The notes beneath the pieces are model-generated. The model did no database searches. It was not told where the DNA came from and saw only the letters and a program-made list of their open reading frames with translations. A stretch of 9,920 nt of DNA from JACVRW01 sp040509755 (GTDB lineage: Bacteria > Actinomycetota > Thermoleophilia > Solirubrobacterales > Thermoleophilaceae): contig JBEVKF010000101.1 in assembly GCA_040509755.1 (NCBI GenBank), positions 1 through 9,920 on the forward strand, in the 5' to 3' direction. The translations under genes were made by a program, and so were the position numbers. Shown piece after piece: positions 1-6,507 of the stretch. Positions within the stretch are counted from its first letter, which is position 1, and every line of letters starts with the position of its first letter.

Positions 1-482
1 AGGATGCCGTTGACGCCGACGCAGAATCCCGGCCCGAGCAGGAACGTCCAGTCGTGGATCGCGACCAGGGTCTGCCCCGCGATGTCGAGCGAGGTTCCGT
101 CCGCGCCGATGGACGCGGCCAGGTCGTCGCGCAAGGTGACGACGGAGAGCAGGCTGATCGCGCCGACCCCGATGATCGTCGCCTCGATTGTGCGCGAGGC
201 AACGTAGCTAAGCGAGAGGGTTTCGCTGTATCGCCTGAGGATCGGAAACATCACGACCGCCGTGCCGACGTTGCCGATCATCAGGAAGATTTCGAGGAGG
301 GCGCCGAGCGTGACGCGGGTGTCGTCGCCGGCGCCGAGGATGTAGTGGGTGTCGTTGAGCACCGGGTCGTAGAGAATGAGCGCGGCGAGGATGGACGTGA
401 GAAACGTCGAGGCCATCAGCCAGCCGGCGAGACGAGCGGTTCTTCTCTGCTGCCGCGACTGCTCCGGCAGGGAAATCGTCAT
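1..482 (-). CDS. DUF4386 family membrane protein (partial, C-terminus off the left edge)
   Basis: Read on the minus strand from the ATG at 482-480, the frame stays open for 160 codons to the window edge. The translation begins MTISLPEQSRQQRRTARLAG and goes on through hydrophobic segments at about residues 19-37 (LMASTFLTSILAALILY), 57-78 (GALLEIFLMIGNVGTAVVMFP) and 98-115. The stretches IGNVGTAVVMFPILRR, YVASRTIEA and LVAIHDWTFLLGPGFCVGVN are typical of DUF4386, a family of multi-pass inner-membrane proteins with no assigned function. Family members usually run to about 220-240 residues, so roughly the last third is missing. No strong Shine-Dalgarno is visible; a purine-rich AGGCGGG lies directly before the ATG. 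No in-frame alternative start is evident close upstream. The family assignment rests on motif recognition; the function is unknown. Confidence 0.85.
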   Translation of the reverse strand, partial: MTISLPEQSRQQRRTARLAGWLMASTFLTSILAALILYDPVLNDTHYILGAGDDTRVTLGALLEIFLMIGNVGTAVVMFPILRRYSETLSLSYVASRTIEATIIGVGAISLLSVVTLRDDLAASIGADGTSLDIAGQTLVAIHDWTFLLGPGFCVGVNGI

Positions 483-768
483 GCCCGCCTGTACGTCACG
501 AGCAGCGGGATTCCTCTCGCTGGCACGCGTACGCTACCGCCCGCCAGGGCATGCGCGACTGGCCCGAGACGTGCAATGTGCGGCGGTCACAAACCAGCCG
601 TGCGCTGAGATCAAGAACCCCGATGCCGGTTGGCCATGTTCGGCGCACCACGGCGCGCAGGGCACGCCCCCCCAGGCCGCTTGGCGGAAGCGTCGGGGCT
701 CACTTCAGAAGCCCCCGTGCGCATTTCGTCGCAAATCGGCCGCAATCCCGCTCTCAGAGCGGCACGCC
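483..768. other. Intergenic gap between two minus-strand genes, with weak hairpins
   Basis: No reading frame here looks coding on either strand. Two inverted repeats lie just downstream of the minus-strand GHKL gene: CCGCTCT/AGAGCGG at 748-762 (centre 755) and GGGGCT/AGCCCC at 695-700 and 710-715, the latter extendable with one bulge. Either could end transcription of that gene, but neither is followed by a T-run on the minus strand, so a terminator role is only suggested. The promoter of the DUF4386 gene should also lie here, but I cannot point to a convincing -35/-10 pair. Confidence 0.4.
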
Positions 769-1182
769 TCAGATGTCGCGCATGTGGTTGAGCGACAGCT
801 CGAACCAGGCCAGGCTGCCGCCGGAGCTGGTGTTCTCCCGGCCCCATTCGTCGGCGAGCCGGTCCACGAGCAGCAGCCCAAAGCCGCCGCTCTCCTCAAC
901 ACGGTCCGTCCGGTCCGCGCCGTTCGATCCCGGGTCGAAGACCTCGACTCGCACGCGGTCCGGCGAGGACGCGAGGCGCACCTGCACCGTCTCGTGGGCG
1001 CCGGCTCCGCCGTGTTGGATGGCGTTCGTCACCAGCTCGCTGAGCAGGAGAGCGAGGCGGTGGCGGATTGCTCCCGGCAGGCCGACCTGCACCGATAGGG
1101 CGGAGCGACGCGCGACGCCGGCGGCGCGGGTGCCTCCAGGTACCCAGAACGACACCGTCTTGGTCGTGGTGTTCGGTTGCAT
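769..1182 (-). CDS. GHKL ATP-binding protein, SpoIIAB/RsbW-like (anti-sigma factor type)
   Basis: A 137-residue single-domain protein of the HATPase_c_2 class. The N box is LLLSELVTNAIQHGG (Glu and Asn contact Mg-ATP), the G1 box is VEVFDPGS, and the G2 region is GGFGLLLVDRLADEWG. This arrangement without a dimerisation domain is that of SpoIIAB/RsbW serine kinases, which hold a sigma factor and phosphorylate an anti-anti-sigma partner; many actinobacterial orphans of this type have no known partner. No STAS or sigma gene lies nearby, so the partner cannot be named. I chose the ATG at 1182 (MQPNTTTK): upstream in-frame ATGs at 1209 and 1239 would add 9 or 19 residues rich in rarer codons (TCA, AGG, GTA, CCT, CTA), whereas normal G/C-ending codons begin after 1182. 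AAAGG lies very close before this ATG, a weak ribosome site. Stop is TGA. Confidence 0.85.
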   Translation of the reverse strand: MQPNTTTKTVSFWVPGGTRAAGVARRSALSVQVGLPGAIRHRLALLLSELVTNAIQHGGAGAHETVQVRLASSPDRVRVEVFDPGSNGADRTDRVEESGGFGLLLVDRLADEWGRENTSSGGSLAWFELSLNHMRDI

Positions 1183-1250
1183 CGCCTTTAGCGTGAAAGG
1201 TACGCCCATCGGCGGCCTGATGGGGCGCCATGAGCGCATCTGACCCCCGC

Positions 1251-1256
1251 TAGGGT
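1251..1256 (+). promoter_or_regulatory. Possible -10 element for tRNA-Cys
   Basis: TAGGGT fits the TANNNT pattern and lies 12 bases before the tRNA-Cys 5' end, where a -10 box would place the start of the precursor. No recognisable -35 box sits at the right spacing, so this is a weak call. Confidence 0.25.
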
Positions 1257-1268
1257 TGTACCCCCTTT

Positions 1269-1339
1269 GGCGCCGTGGCGGAGTGGTTACGCAGCGGCCT
1301 GCAAAGCCGTTTACACCGGTTCGATTCCGGTCGGCGCCT
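1269..1339 (+). tRNA. tRNA-Cys (anticodon GCA)
   Basis: The cloverleaf folds fully. Acceptor arms GGCGCCG (1269-1275) and CGGCGCC (1332-1338) pair at all 7 positions. The D stem is GCG/CGC. The anticodon stem is GCGGC/GCCGT with one G-T pair, and its loop CTGCAAA gives anticodon GCA at 1301-1303, with the expected U33. The T arm is ACCGG-TTCGATT-CCGGT. The discriminator base is T at 1339, which is U73, the base expected for cysteine identity. The 3' CCA is not encoded, so it must be added after transcription. The gene is 71 bases long with a four-base variable loop. Confidence 0.97.
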
Positions 1340-1621
1340 CTGGTCGTAGAGAGGAATCAGGCGTCCCAGCGTGAAGGGGACGGACCTCGGTGAGCTCATC
1401 GCCCGGCAGGGGAACCTCACGCCGTTGCGGGCAGTGGACCTGACCGCTCCAGGGAGCGATGGCCTCGATACGCCTCATGAGCGCGGGCTCATACGCCCGG
1501 CGTGAAACCGGCGTGAGACCCATCCGGCGCCTCCTCTGTGCCCCATACGGGGGATAGAAGAATAGGCAGCGCGGACGTCGGGTAACTAGGCACCGTTCCG
1601 ATCCCGAGGGAGAGGGTTTCG
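1340..1621 (+). promoter_or_regulatory. Repeat-rich leader/control region upstream of the acetate uptake genes
   Basis: No coding signal is visible. The stretch carries several inverted repeats: CGCTCC-AG-GGAGCG at 1445-1458, ATGAGC-GCGG-GCTCAT at 1477-1492 and CCCC-ATAC-GGGG at 1541-1552, plus the tandem repeat at 1497-1518. The promoter of the DUF485/symporter pair must lie in or near here. TAACTA at 1583-1588 is a poor -10 candidate and I cannot identify a -35. A purine-rich ribosome site (GAGGGAGAGGG, 1606-1616) ends five bases before the DUF485 start. Whether the inverted repeats are protein sites or RNA hairpins cannot be decided by reading. Confidence 0.4.
1497..1518 (+). repeat. Tandem 11-bp direct repeat CCGGCGTGAAA / CCGGCGTGAGA
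   Basis: Two adjacent 11-base copies (1497-1507 and 1508-1518) differ at one base. The period is about one helical turn, so both copies would face the same side of the DNA, as is common for tandem regulator sites. The core GCGTGAA also occurs at 1191-1197 and 1369-1375. The repeat ends about 100 bases before the DUF485 start. A role as an operator is inferred. Confidence 0.5.
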
Positions 1622-2056
1622 ATGACTGTTGCGCGCGGCGACGCAGCCGGGCGTGGCGACGGTCCAGGAGTCGGGGGTTCTTCTCACCACCCCGAGATCG
1701 ACTGGATCGCCGCCGAACGCTCGCCGGAATTTCAACAACTTGTGAAGCGGAGGAGGGCCTTCGTCGTTCCCGCGACGATCTTCTTCCTGTCCTGGTATTT
1801 CGGCTTCATCGTGCTGGCCGGGTACGCACCGGACTTCATGGGCGAAGAGGTCCTAATCGACGGCTTCACGATCGGCTACCTGCTTGCGCTGACTCAGTTC
1901 CTGATGACGTGGATTCTGGGCGCGATGTACATGCGGCGGGCAAGCCGCGACTTCGACCCGCTCGCCGAGCGCGCCGCAGCGGTTGCGCTGCAGGCGGGAG
2001 CGGCGCGCGACAGTCGCTTTCAACGCGGCAGCGATGAGGAGGTGCCGGAGCGATGA
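1622..2056 (+). CDS. DUF485 domain membrane protein, partner of the acetate symporter
   Basis: A 144-residue protein. The first 30 residues are a glycine-rich soluble tail. The DUF485 core begins around SPEFQQLVKRRRAFVVP (residues 34-50). Two membrane helices follow: about 47-67 (ending FGFIVLAGYAP) and 82-104 (FTIGYLLALTQFLMTWILG). The charged sequence YMRRASRDFDPLAER follows the second helix. DUF485 proteins are small inner-membrane proteins nearly always encoded next to ActP/MctC-type monocarboxylate symporters; the E. coli counterpart is YjcH. Their exact function is not settled. The start has a good ribosome site (GAGGGAGAGGG ending five bases upstream). The stop overlaps the next start in an ATGA junction at 2053-2056, so the two genes are translationally coupled. 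The N-terminal tail is longer than in YjcH. Confidence 0.92.
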   Translation: MTVARGDAAGRGDGPGVGGSSHHPEIDWIAAERSPEFQQLVKRRRAFVVPATIFFLSWYFGFIVLAGYAPDFMGEEVLIDGFTIGYLLALTQFLMTWILGAMYMRRASRDFDPLAERAAAVALQAGAARDSRFQRGSDEEVPER

Positions 2057-3693
2057 CCTTCACGGCTGCAGTCAACGAAACTGCACTGGTCGTCTTCGCC
2101 GGCGTTGTGGGCGTGACGATGGTGATCACCTACTTCGCCTCGAAGCGGGTCTCGACCGCCACCGACTTCTGGGCCGCCGGTCGCGGCCTGACCGGGCCTC
2201 AGAACGGCTTTGCCATCGCGGGGGACTACATGTCAGCCGCTTCGTTTCTCGGCATCGCCGGCCTGATCTTCCTGTTCGGCTTCGACGGCTTCCTCTACTC
2301 CGTCGGCTTCCTTGTTGCCTTCCTGACCGTGCTCTTCCTACTCGCCGAGCGGATGCGCAACTCGGGCAAGTACACGATCGCCGATGTGCTGGCTTTCAGG
2401 CTGAACGAGCGCCCCGCCCGCGCGGCGGCCGCGCTGGGGACGCTGTCGGTCGTGGCCTTCTACCTGATCGCCCAGATGGTCGGAGCCGGCGTGCTGATCG
2501 AGGGCCTCGTGGGCATCGACTTCTGGCTCGCGGTGCTCCTCACGGGCGCGTTCATGATCATCTACATCGTCGCGGGCGGCATGCTCGCCACGAGCTGGGT
2601 CCAGATCATCAAGGCGTTCATGCTGATGGCGGCCGCCGTAGTGATGTCGGTCTGGGTGCTGGTGAAGGTCGGCAACCCGTTCGACCTGTTCACCGATGCG
2701 CGGTCGAAGTCGGGCGACGGTGAGGCCTACCTCAAGCCCGGCCTCTTCCTGTCGACCCCGCTCGATACCGTCTCGCTCGGGATCGGGCTGGTGCTGGGCA
2801 CCGCCGGCCTCCCGCACATCCTGATGCGGTTCTTCACGGTGCCCGACGCCAAGGCGGCTCGCGGCTCAGTGATGTGGGCCATGGTCCTGATCGGGGCCTT
2901 CTACGTGATGACCACGTTCCTCGGTTTCGGGGCGCGGGCGATCCTCGGCACCAGCGGTGAGGAGGCCGCCGGCGCCACCGGCAACTTCGCGTTGCCCACC
3001 CTTGCGGACGAGCTCGGCGGCGAGTTGTTCCTGGCGATCATCTCCGGAGTGGCTTTCGCCACCATCCTCGCGGTGGTCGCGGGCCTCGTGATCTCGGCCT
3101 CGGGTGCGGTGGCGCACGACATCTGGTCGAACATCGTGCGGCGCGGAAGCGATTCCGAGAAGGAAGAGGTCTGGGTCGCGAAGGTCGCCGCGGTCGTGGT
3201 CGGCGCGCTGGCGATCGGCATCGCGATCATCGGCGGCGAGGGGCTGAACGTCTCCTTCATGGTCGGTCTCGCTTTCGCGGTAGCGGCCAGCGCCAACTTC
3301 CCGGCGCTGCTGCTGGCGCTGACTTGGCGGCGCTTCAACACCTCCGGCGCGGTGACTGGCGTGCTGTTCGGCGTGATCAGCTCCATCGCGCTCGTGATCA
3401 TCAGCCCGACCGTGTGGCCGGGCGCCGACTCCGAGGGTGGGGCGCTGTCGTTCTACTCGCTCGCGAACCCGGCCATCATCAGCGTGCCGCTCGGGTTCTT
3501 CGGTTGTTGGCTTGGCACGATGCTGGCCCGCGAGAAGGCCACCGACCGCAGCTTCGACGAGCTCTTCGTGCGTTCGGAGACCGGTCTAGGCGCCGAAGGC
3601 GGCACCGGGCTCACCCTCACCGGCCCCGGCGCCGGCGGCAGGGGTCGCGCCAGGCAGACGGCCGGAGCGACGGCCACGCTGCCGCACCCGTAG
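2053..3693 (+). CDS. actP: Cation/acetate symporter, sodium:solute symporter family (ActP/MctC type)
   Basis: A 546-residue polytopic membrane protein of the SSS family (SLC5-like), which couples uptake of acetate and related short monocarboxylates to a cation gradient. Diagnostic stretches are DFWAAGRGLTGPQNGFAIAG and the following GDYMSAASFLGIAG (residues 57-70), and the SSS signature GGMLATSWVQIIKAF at 175-189. Hydrophobic segments recur through to about residue 495; by eye there are about 13. The last 40 residues are a non-membrane tail rich in Gly, Thr and Ala. The ATG overlaps the DUF485 stop, and AGGAGGTG (2037-2044) lies eight bases before it. The stop TAG is followed directly by a second in-frame TAG. 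Neighbouring acs supports acetate as the substrate, but pyruvate or propionate cannot be excluded. Confidence 0.92.
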   Translation: MTFTAAVNETALVVFAGVVGVTMVITYFASKRVSTATDFWAAGRGLTGPQNGFAIAGDYMSAASFLGIAGLIFLFGFDGFLYSVGFLVAFLTVLFLLAERMRNSGKYTIADVLAFRLNERPARAAAALGTLSVVAFYLIAQMVGAGVLIEGLVGIDFWLAVLLTGAFMIIYIVAGGMLATSWVQIIKAFMLMAAAVVMSVWVLVKVGNPFDLFTDARSKSGDGEAYLKPGLFLSTPLDTVSLGIGLVLGTAGLPHILMRFFTVPDAKAARGSVMWAMVLIGAFYVMTTFLGFGARAILGTSGEEAAGATGNFALPTLADELGGELFLAIISGVAFATILAVVAGLVISASGAVAHDIWSNIVRRGSDSEKEEVWVAKVAAVVVGALAIGIAIIGGEGLNVSFMVGLAFAVAASANFPALLLALTWRRFNTSGAVTGVLFGVISSIALVIISPTVWPGADSEGGALSFYSLANPAIISVPLGFFGCWLGTMLAREKATDRSFDELFVRSETGLGAEGGTGLTLTGPGAGGRGRARQTAGATATLPHP

Positions 3694-3708
3694 TAGGTCC
3701 CAGCAGGA

Positions 3709-3738
3709 CGTACCGGGCCGAAGCCTCGGCCCGGTACG
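3709..3738 (+). terminator. Perfect 13-bp hairpin after the symporter gene (terminator-like)
   Basis: CGTACCGGGCCGA (3709-3721), loop AGCC (3722-3725), then TCGGCCCGGTACG (3726-3738) form a perfect GC-rich stem-loop 15 bases after the symporter stop. No T-run follows, so it is not a textbook intrinsic terminator; it could be a T-less terminator, an attenuator, or a 3' stabiliser of the symporter mRNA. The right arm also contains TACGGT (3735-3740), a possible -10 box for the next gene. Confidence 0.6.
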
Positions 3739-3749
3739 GTCTGCCGACC

Positions 3750-4487
3750 TTGAACTCGACGACCCTGCTCGCCCTGCAGCACATCGCCTGCGAGCCGCCG
3801 GCCGCCTTCGAGGACGAGCTGCGCTCGCGCGGCCTCGACCTCGTGCGAGTCGAGCTCGACGAGGGTGATGCGCTGCCCGACTGGCGCGAGTTCGCCGCCA
3901 CGATCGTCATGGGCGGGCCGATGGGTGCCTACGAGGAGGAGGCGCATCCTTGGCTGGCCGCCGAGAAGGGCGCGCTCCGCGAAGCCGCCGAGTCCGGGCA
4001 CCCGATCTGGGGCGTGTGCCTGGGAGCGCAGCTGCTCGCCGGCGCGCTCGGGGCGAGCGTCTACCCGGGGCCCGAGGCGGAGGTCGGCGTACTCGAGGTC
4101 CACCTCACCCCCGAGGCGGCCTCCGATCCCGTATTCGACGAGTCGCCCACCAGCTTTGCCGCGCTCCAATGGCACAGCGACACCTTCGATCTCCCCGCCG
4201 GGGCGACGCTGCTGGCCGGCTCACCCGCCTATCCCAACCAGGCCTTCCGCTACGGGCGCGCCTACGGGCTGCAGTTCCACCTCGAGGTCTCGCGCGAGCG
4301 GGCGGCGGAGTGGGGGGAGGTTCCCGCCTACGCGCGAAGCCTCGAGGCGATCCGGGGGCCGGGGGCGCTCGACCGCCTGATCGACGAGGTGGCAGACCAT
4401 GAGGACGCCACGTTGCCACTGGCCCACCTGCTCTTCGGGCGCTGGCTCGAGCGCGTGGCCGGTGTGTCGGCACGAGCCATCGGGTAG
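3750..4487 (+). CDS. Class I glutamine amidotransferase domain protein
   Basis: A 245-residue stand-alone class I (triad) glutamine amidotransferase, a type that hydrolyses glutamine to release ammonia for a partner synthase. The nucleophile is Cys90 in GVCLGAQLLA. The other triad members are His177 and Glu179 in LQFHLEVS. VMGGPMGAYEEEAHPWL (53-69) is the usual oxyanion-side loop. The opening LLALQHIACEPPAAFEDEL matches GuaA-like stand-alone members, whose acceptor substrate is generally unknown. No synthase partner is encoded here. The start is uncertain: the N-terminus fits TTG at 3750, but there is no Shine-Dalgarno. The frame is open much further upstream, but only as a shadow of the symporter gene. 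The stop lies nine bases before the acs start, so the two may be co-transcribed. Confidence 0.85.
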   Translation: MNSTTLLALQHIACEPPAAFEDELRSRGLDLVRVELDEGDALPDWREFAATIVMGGPMGAYEEEAHPWLAAEKGALREAAESGHPIWGVCLGAQLLAGALGASVYPGPEAEVGVLEVHLTPEAASDPVFDESPTSFAALQWHSDTFDLPAGATLLAGSPAYPNQAFRYGRAYGLQFHLEVSRERAAEWGEVPAYARSLEAIRGPGALDRLIDEVADHEDATLPLAHLLFGRWLERVAGVSARAIG

Positions 4488-4496
4488 AACAGAGCC

Positions 4497-6482
4497 ATGG
4501 AAGCCACGACCAAGCCCTCGGCGGACCAGGTCGAGCAGGAGATCGGCGCGCTGCTCGACCAAGAGCGCTTCGAGCCGCCCGACGGCTTTCGCGACAAGGC
4601 CCTGATCTCGGACGAGTCCGTCCACGAGGAGGCCGCACGCGACCCGGAGGCCTGGTGGGCAAAGCAGGCCGAGGCACTCGATTGGTTCGAGCCCTGGGAC
4701 GAGGTGCTCGACGAGTCCGGGGCGCCCTTCTACAAGTGGTTTGCGGGCGGCAAGCTGAATGCCTCCTATAACGCGCTCGACCGCCACGTCGATGCCGGGC
4801 GGGGCGACCGGGTGGCCTATCACTGGCGCGGGGAAGAGGGCGAGGAGCGCGACGTCACCTACGCCGAGCTGCTGGACCAGGTCAAGCGCCTTGCCAACGT
4901 GCTCAAGGATCGCGGTGTGGAGCCCGGCGACGTGGTCGGGATCTACCTACCGATGATCCCCGAGGTGGCGGTGGCGATGCTCGCCTGCGCGCGGATCGGC
5001 GCGCCGCACAACCTCGTCTTCGGCGGATTCTCGCCCGACTCGGTCAAGGAGCGCATGGAGTTCTCGGACGCCAGGGCGCTGATCACGGTCGATCAAGCGC
5101 GGCGCAAGGGCAAGGCCGCCGACATCAAGCCGGCGGTCGACGAGTTCCTGGACGACGTGCCGAGCATCGAGACCGTGATCGTGGTTCGCAACACGGGCGC
5201 GGACGTCGACATGAAGGCTGGGCGCGACCTCTTCTATGACGAGGCGATCGAGGCGGCCTCTGACGACTGCCCGCCCGAGCAGCTCGACGCCGAGCACCCG
5301 CTGTTCGTGCTCTACACGAGCGGCTCGACCGCAAAGCCAAAGGGGATCCTGCACAGCACCGGCGGCTACCTCACCGGTGTTGCCTGGACCACCAAGCACG
5401 TGTTCGACCTCAAGCCAGAAGAGGACGTCTGGTGGTGCTCGGCCGACGTCGGCTGGGTCACCGGCCACTCCTACATCGTCTACGGCCCGCTCATGAACGG
5501 CGTGACCTCGGTTATGTACGAAGGCGCGCCCGACTATCCGCACAAGGGCATCTGGTGGGAGCTGTGCGAGCGCTACGGCGTGACCGTCTTCTATACCGCG
5601 CCGACGGCGATCCGAGCCTGCATGAAGTGGGGCATCGAGCAGCCCCAGAAGGCCGACCTCTCGAAGCTGCGGCTGCTCGGCACGGTTGGCGAGCCGATCA
5701 ACCCGAAGGCCTGGCTTTGGTATTGGAAGTTGATCGGCGGCGAACGCTGCCCGATCGTCGACACTTGGTGGCAGACCGAGACCGGCAACATCATGATCTC
5801 GCCGCTGCCCGGCGTGACCTCCGCCAAGCCGGGCTCGGCCACCAAGCCGCTGCCCGGAATCGACGCCGCCGTGCTCGACGAGGAGGGCAACGAAGTGCCC
5901 GATGGCGAACAGGGCCTGCTCGCGCTGCGGCGGCCCTGGCCGGGGATGCTGCGGACACTGTTCAGAGACGACGAGCGGTTCAAGGAGACCTACTTCTCGA
6001 AGTGGGACGACACGACCTACTTCGTCGGCGACGCGGCCCGCAAGGACGAGGACGGCTACTTCTGGGTGATCGGGCGGGTGGACGACGTGGTCAACGTGTC
6101 CGGCCACCGGCTCTCGACCGCCGAGGTGGAGTCGGCAATCGTCGCCCACCCGAAGGTGGCCGAGGCGGCGGTGATCGGCCAGCAGGACGAGGACAGCGGC
6201 CAGGCGATTGCAGCCTTCGTGATCCTCGAGGGCGAGATCGACGAGGGCGACGAGGGGCTGGAGCAGGAGATCCGCGACCTGGTGGCAAAGCGGATCGGAA
6301 AGTTCGCCCGCCCGAAGCGGATCATCTGGACCGCCGACGTGCCAAAGACCCGGTCGGGGAAGATCATGCGCCGCCTGCTGCGCGACATCGCCGAGGGCCG
6401 CGAGCTGGGCGACGTTACGACGCTGCGCGAGCCCGGGGTGATGAAGGACCTCGAGTCGCAGTTCGCCGGCGACGAGGCCTGA
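4497..6482 (+). CDS. acs: Acetyl-CoA synthetase (AMP-forming)
   Basis: A 661-residue ANL-superfamily enzyme, close to the usual 650 or so for Acs. It converts acetate, ATP and CoA to acetyl-CoA, AMP and PPi in the cytoplasm. An N-terminal ACAS-type region (EAWWAKQAEALDWFEPWDEV) is followed by the P-loop YTSGSTAKPKGILH (from residue 273). DTWWQTETG (422-430) contains the Trp that limits the pocket to short acyl chains. The hinge is GRVDDVVNVSGHR (from 526). The C-terminal catalytic lysine is Lys622 in TRSGKIMRRLL, the residue acetylated by Pat-type enzymes in other bacteria. The base after TETG is Asn rather than the more common Gly. No Shine-Dalgarno precedes the ATG; TAGAAC, overlapping the upstream stop codon, lies six bases before it. 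Propionate may also be used. Confidence 0.95.
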   Translation: MEATTKPSADQVEQEIGALLDQERFEPPDGFRDKALISDESVHEEAARDPEAWWAKQAEALDWFEPWDEVLDESGAPFYKWFAGGKLNASYNALDRHVDAGRGDRVAYHWRGEEGEERDVTYAELLDQVKRLANVLKDRGVEPGDVVGIYLPMIPEVAVAMLACARIGAPHNLVFGGFSPDSVKERMEFSDARALITVDQARRKGKAADIKPAVDEFLDDVPSIETVIVVRNTGADVDMKAGRDLFYDEAIEAASDDCPPEQLDAEHPLFVLYTSGSTAKPKGILHSTGGYLTGVAWTTKHVFDLKPEEDVWWCSADVGWVTGHSYIVYGPLMNGVTSVMYEGAPDYPHKGIWWELCERYGVTVFYTAPTAIRACMKWGIEQPQKADLSKLRLLGTVGEPINPKAWLWYWKLIGGERCPIVDTWWQTETGNIMISPLPGVTSAKPGSATKPLPGIDAAVLDEEGNEVPDGEQGLLALRRPWPGMLRTLFRDDERFKETYFSKWDDTTYFVGDAARKDEDGYFWVIGRVDDVVNVSGHRLSTAEVESAIVAHPKVAEAAVIGQQDEDSGQAIAAFVILEGEIDEGDEGLEQEIRDLVAKRIGKFARPKRIIWTADVPKTRSGKIMRRLLRDIAEGRELGDVTTLREPGVMKDLESQFAGDEA

Positions 6483-6489
6483 GCACCCT

Positions 6490-6506
6490 CCGGCTAGCAT
6501 CGCCGG
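6490..6506 (+). promoter_or_regulatory. Candidate -10 box (TAGCAT) inside a small inverted repeat before the epimerase gene
   Basis: TAGCAT (6495-6500) fits TANNNT and ends exactly seven bases before the ATG at 6508, the spacing expected if transcription starts at the A of ATG and the mRNA has no leader. It is flanked by CCGGC (6490-6494) and GCCGG (6502-6506). There is no Shine-Dalgarno. I see no clear -35 box, so the promoter call is tentative. Confidence 0.4.
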
Positions 6507-6507
6507 C

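Noticed and set aside
54..608. Plus-strand frames across 54-1243
   Set aside because: They lie opposite the DUF4386 and GHKL genes, which have recognisable motifs; the plus-strand products do not.
1311..1523. 70-codon minus-strand frame ending in a GIEPV-like tail
   Set aside because: The tail is the reverse reading of the tRNA-Cys T arm, a classic false gene over a tRNA; the rest has no coding bias.
3324..3749. Extending the amidotransferase upstream to an ATG at 3324
   Set aside because: That part is a shadow frame inside the symporter gene and passes through the hairpin; homologous enzymes start near the LLALQH segment.
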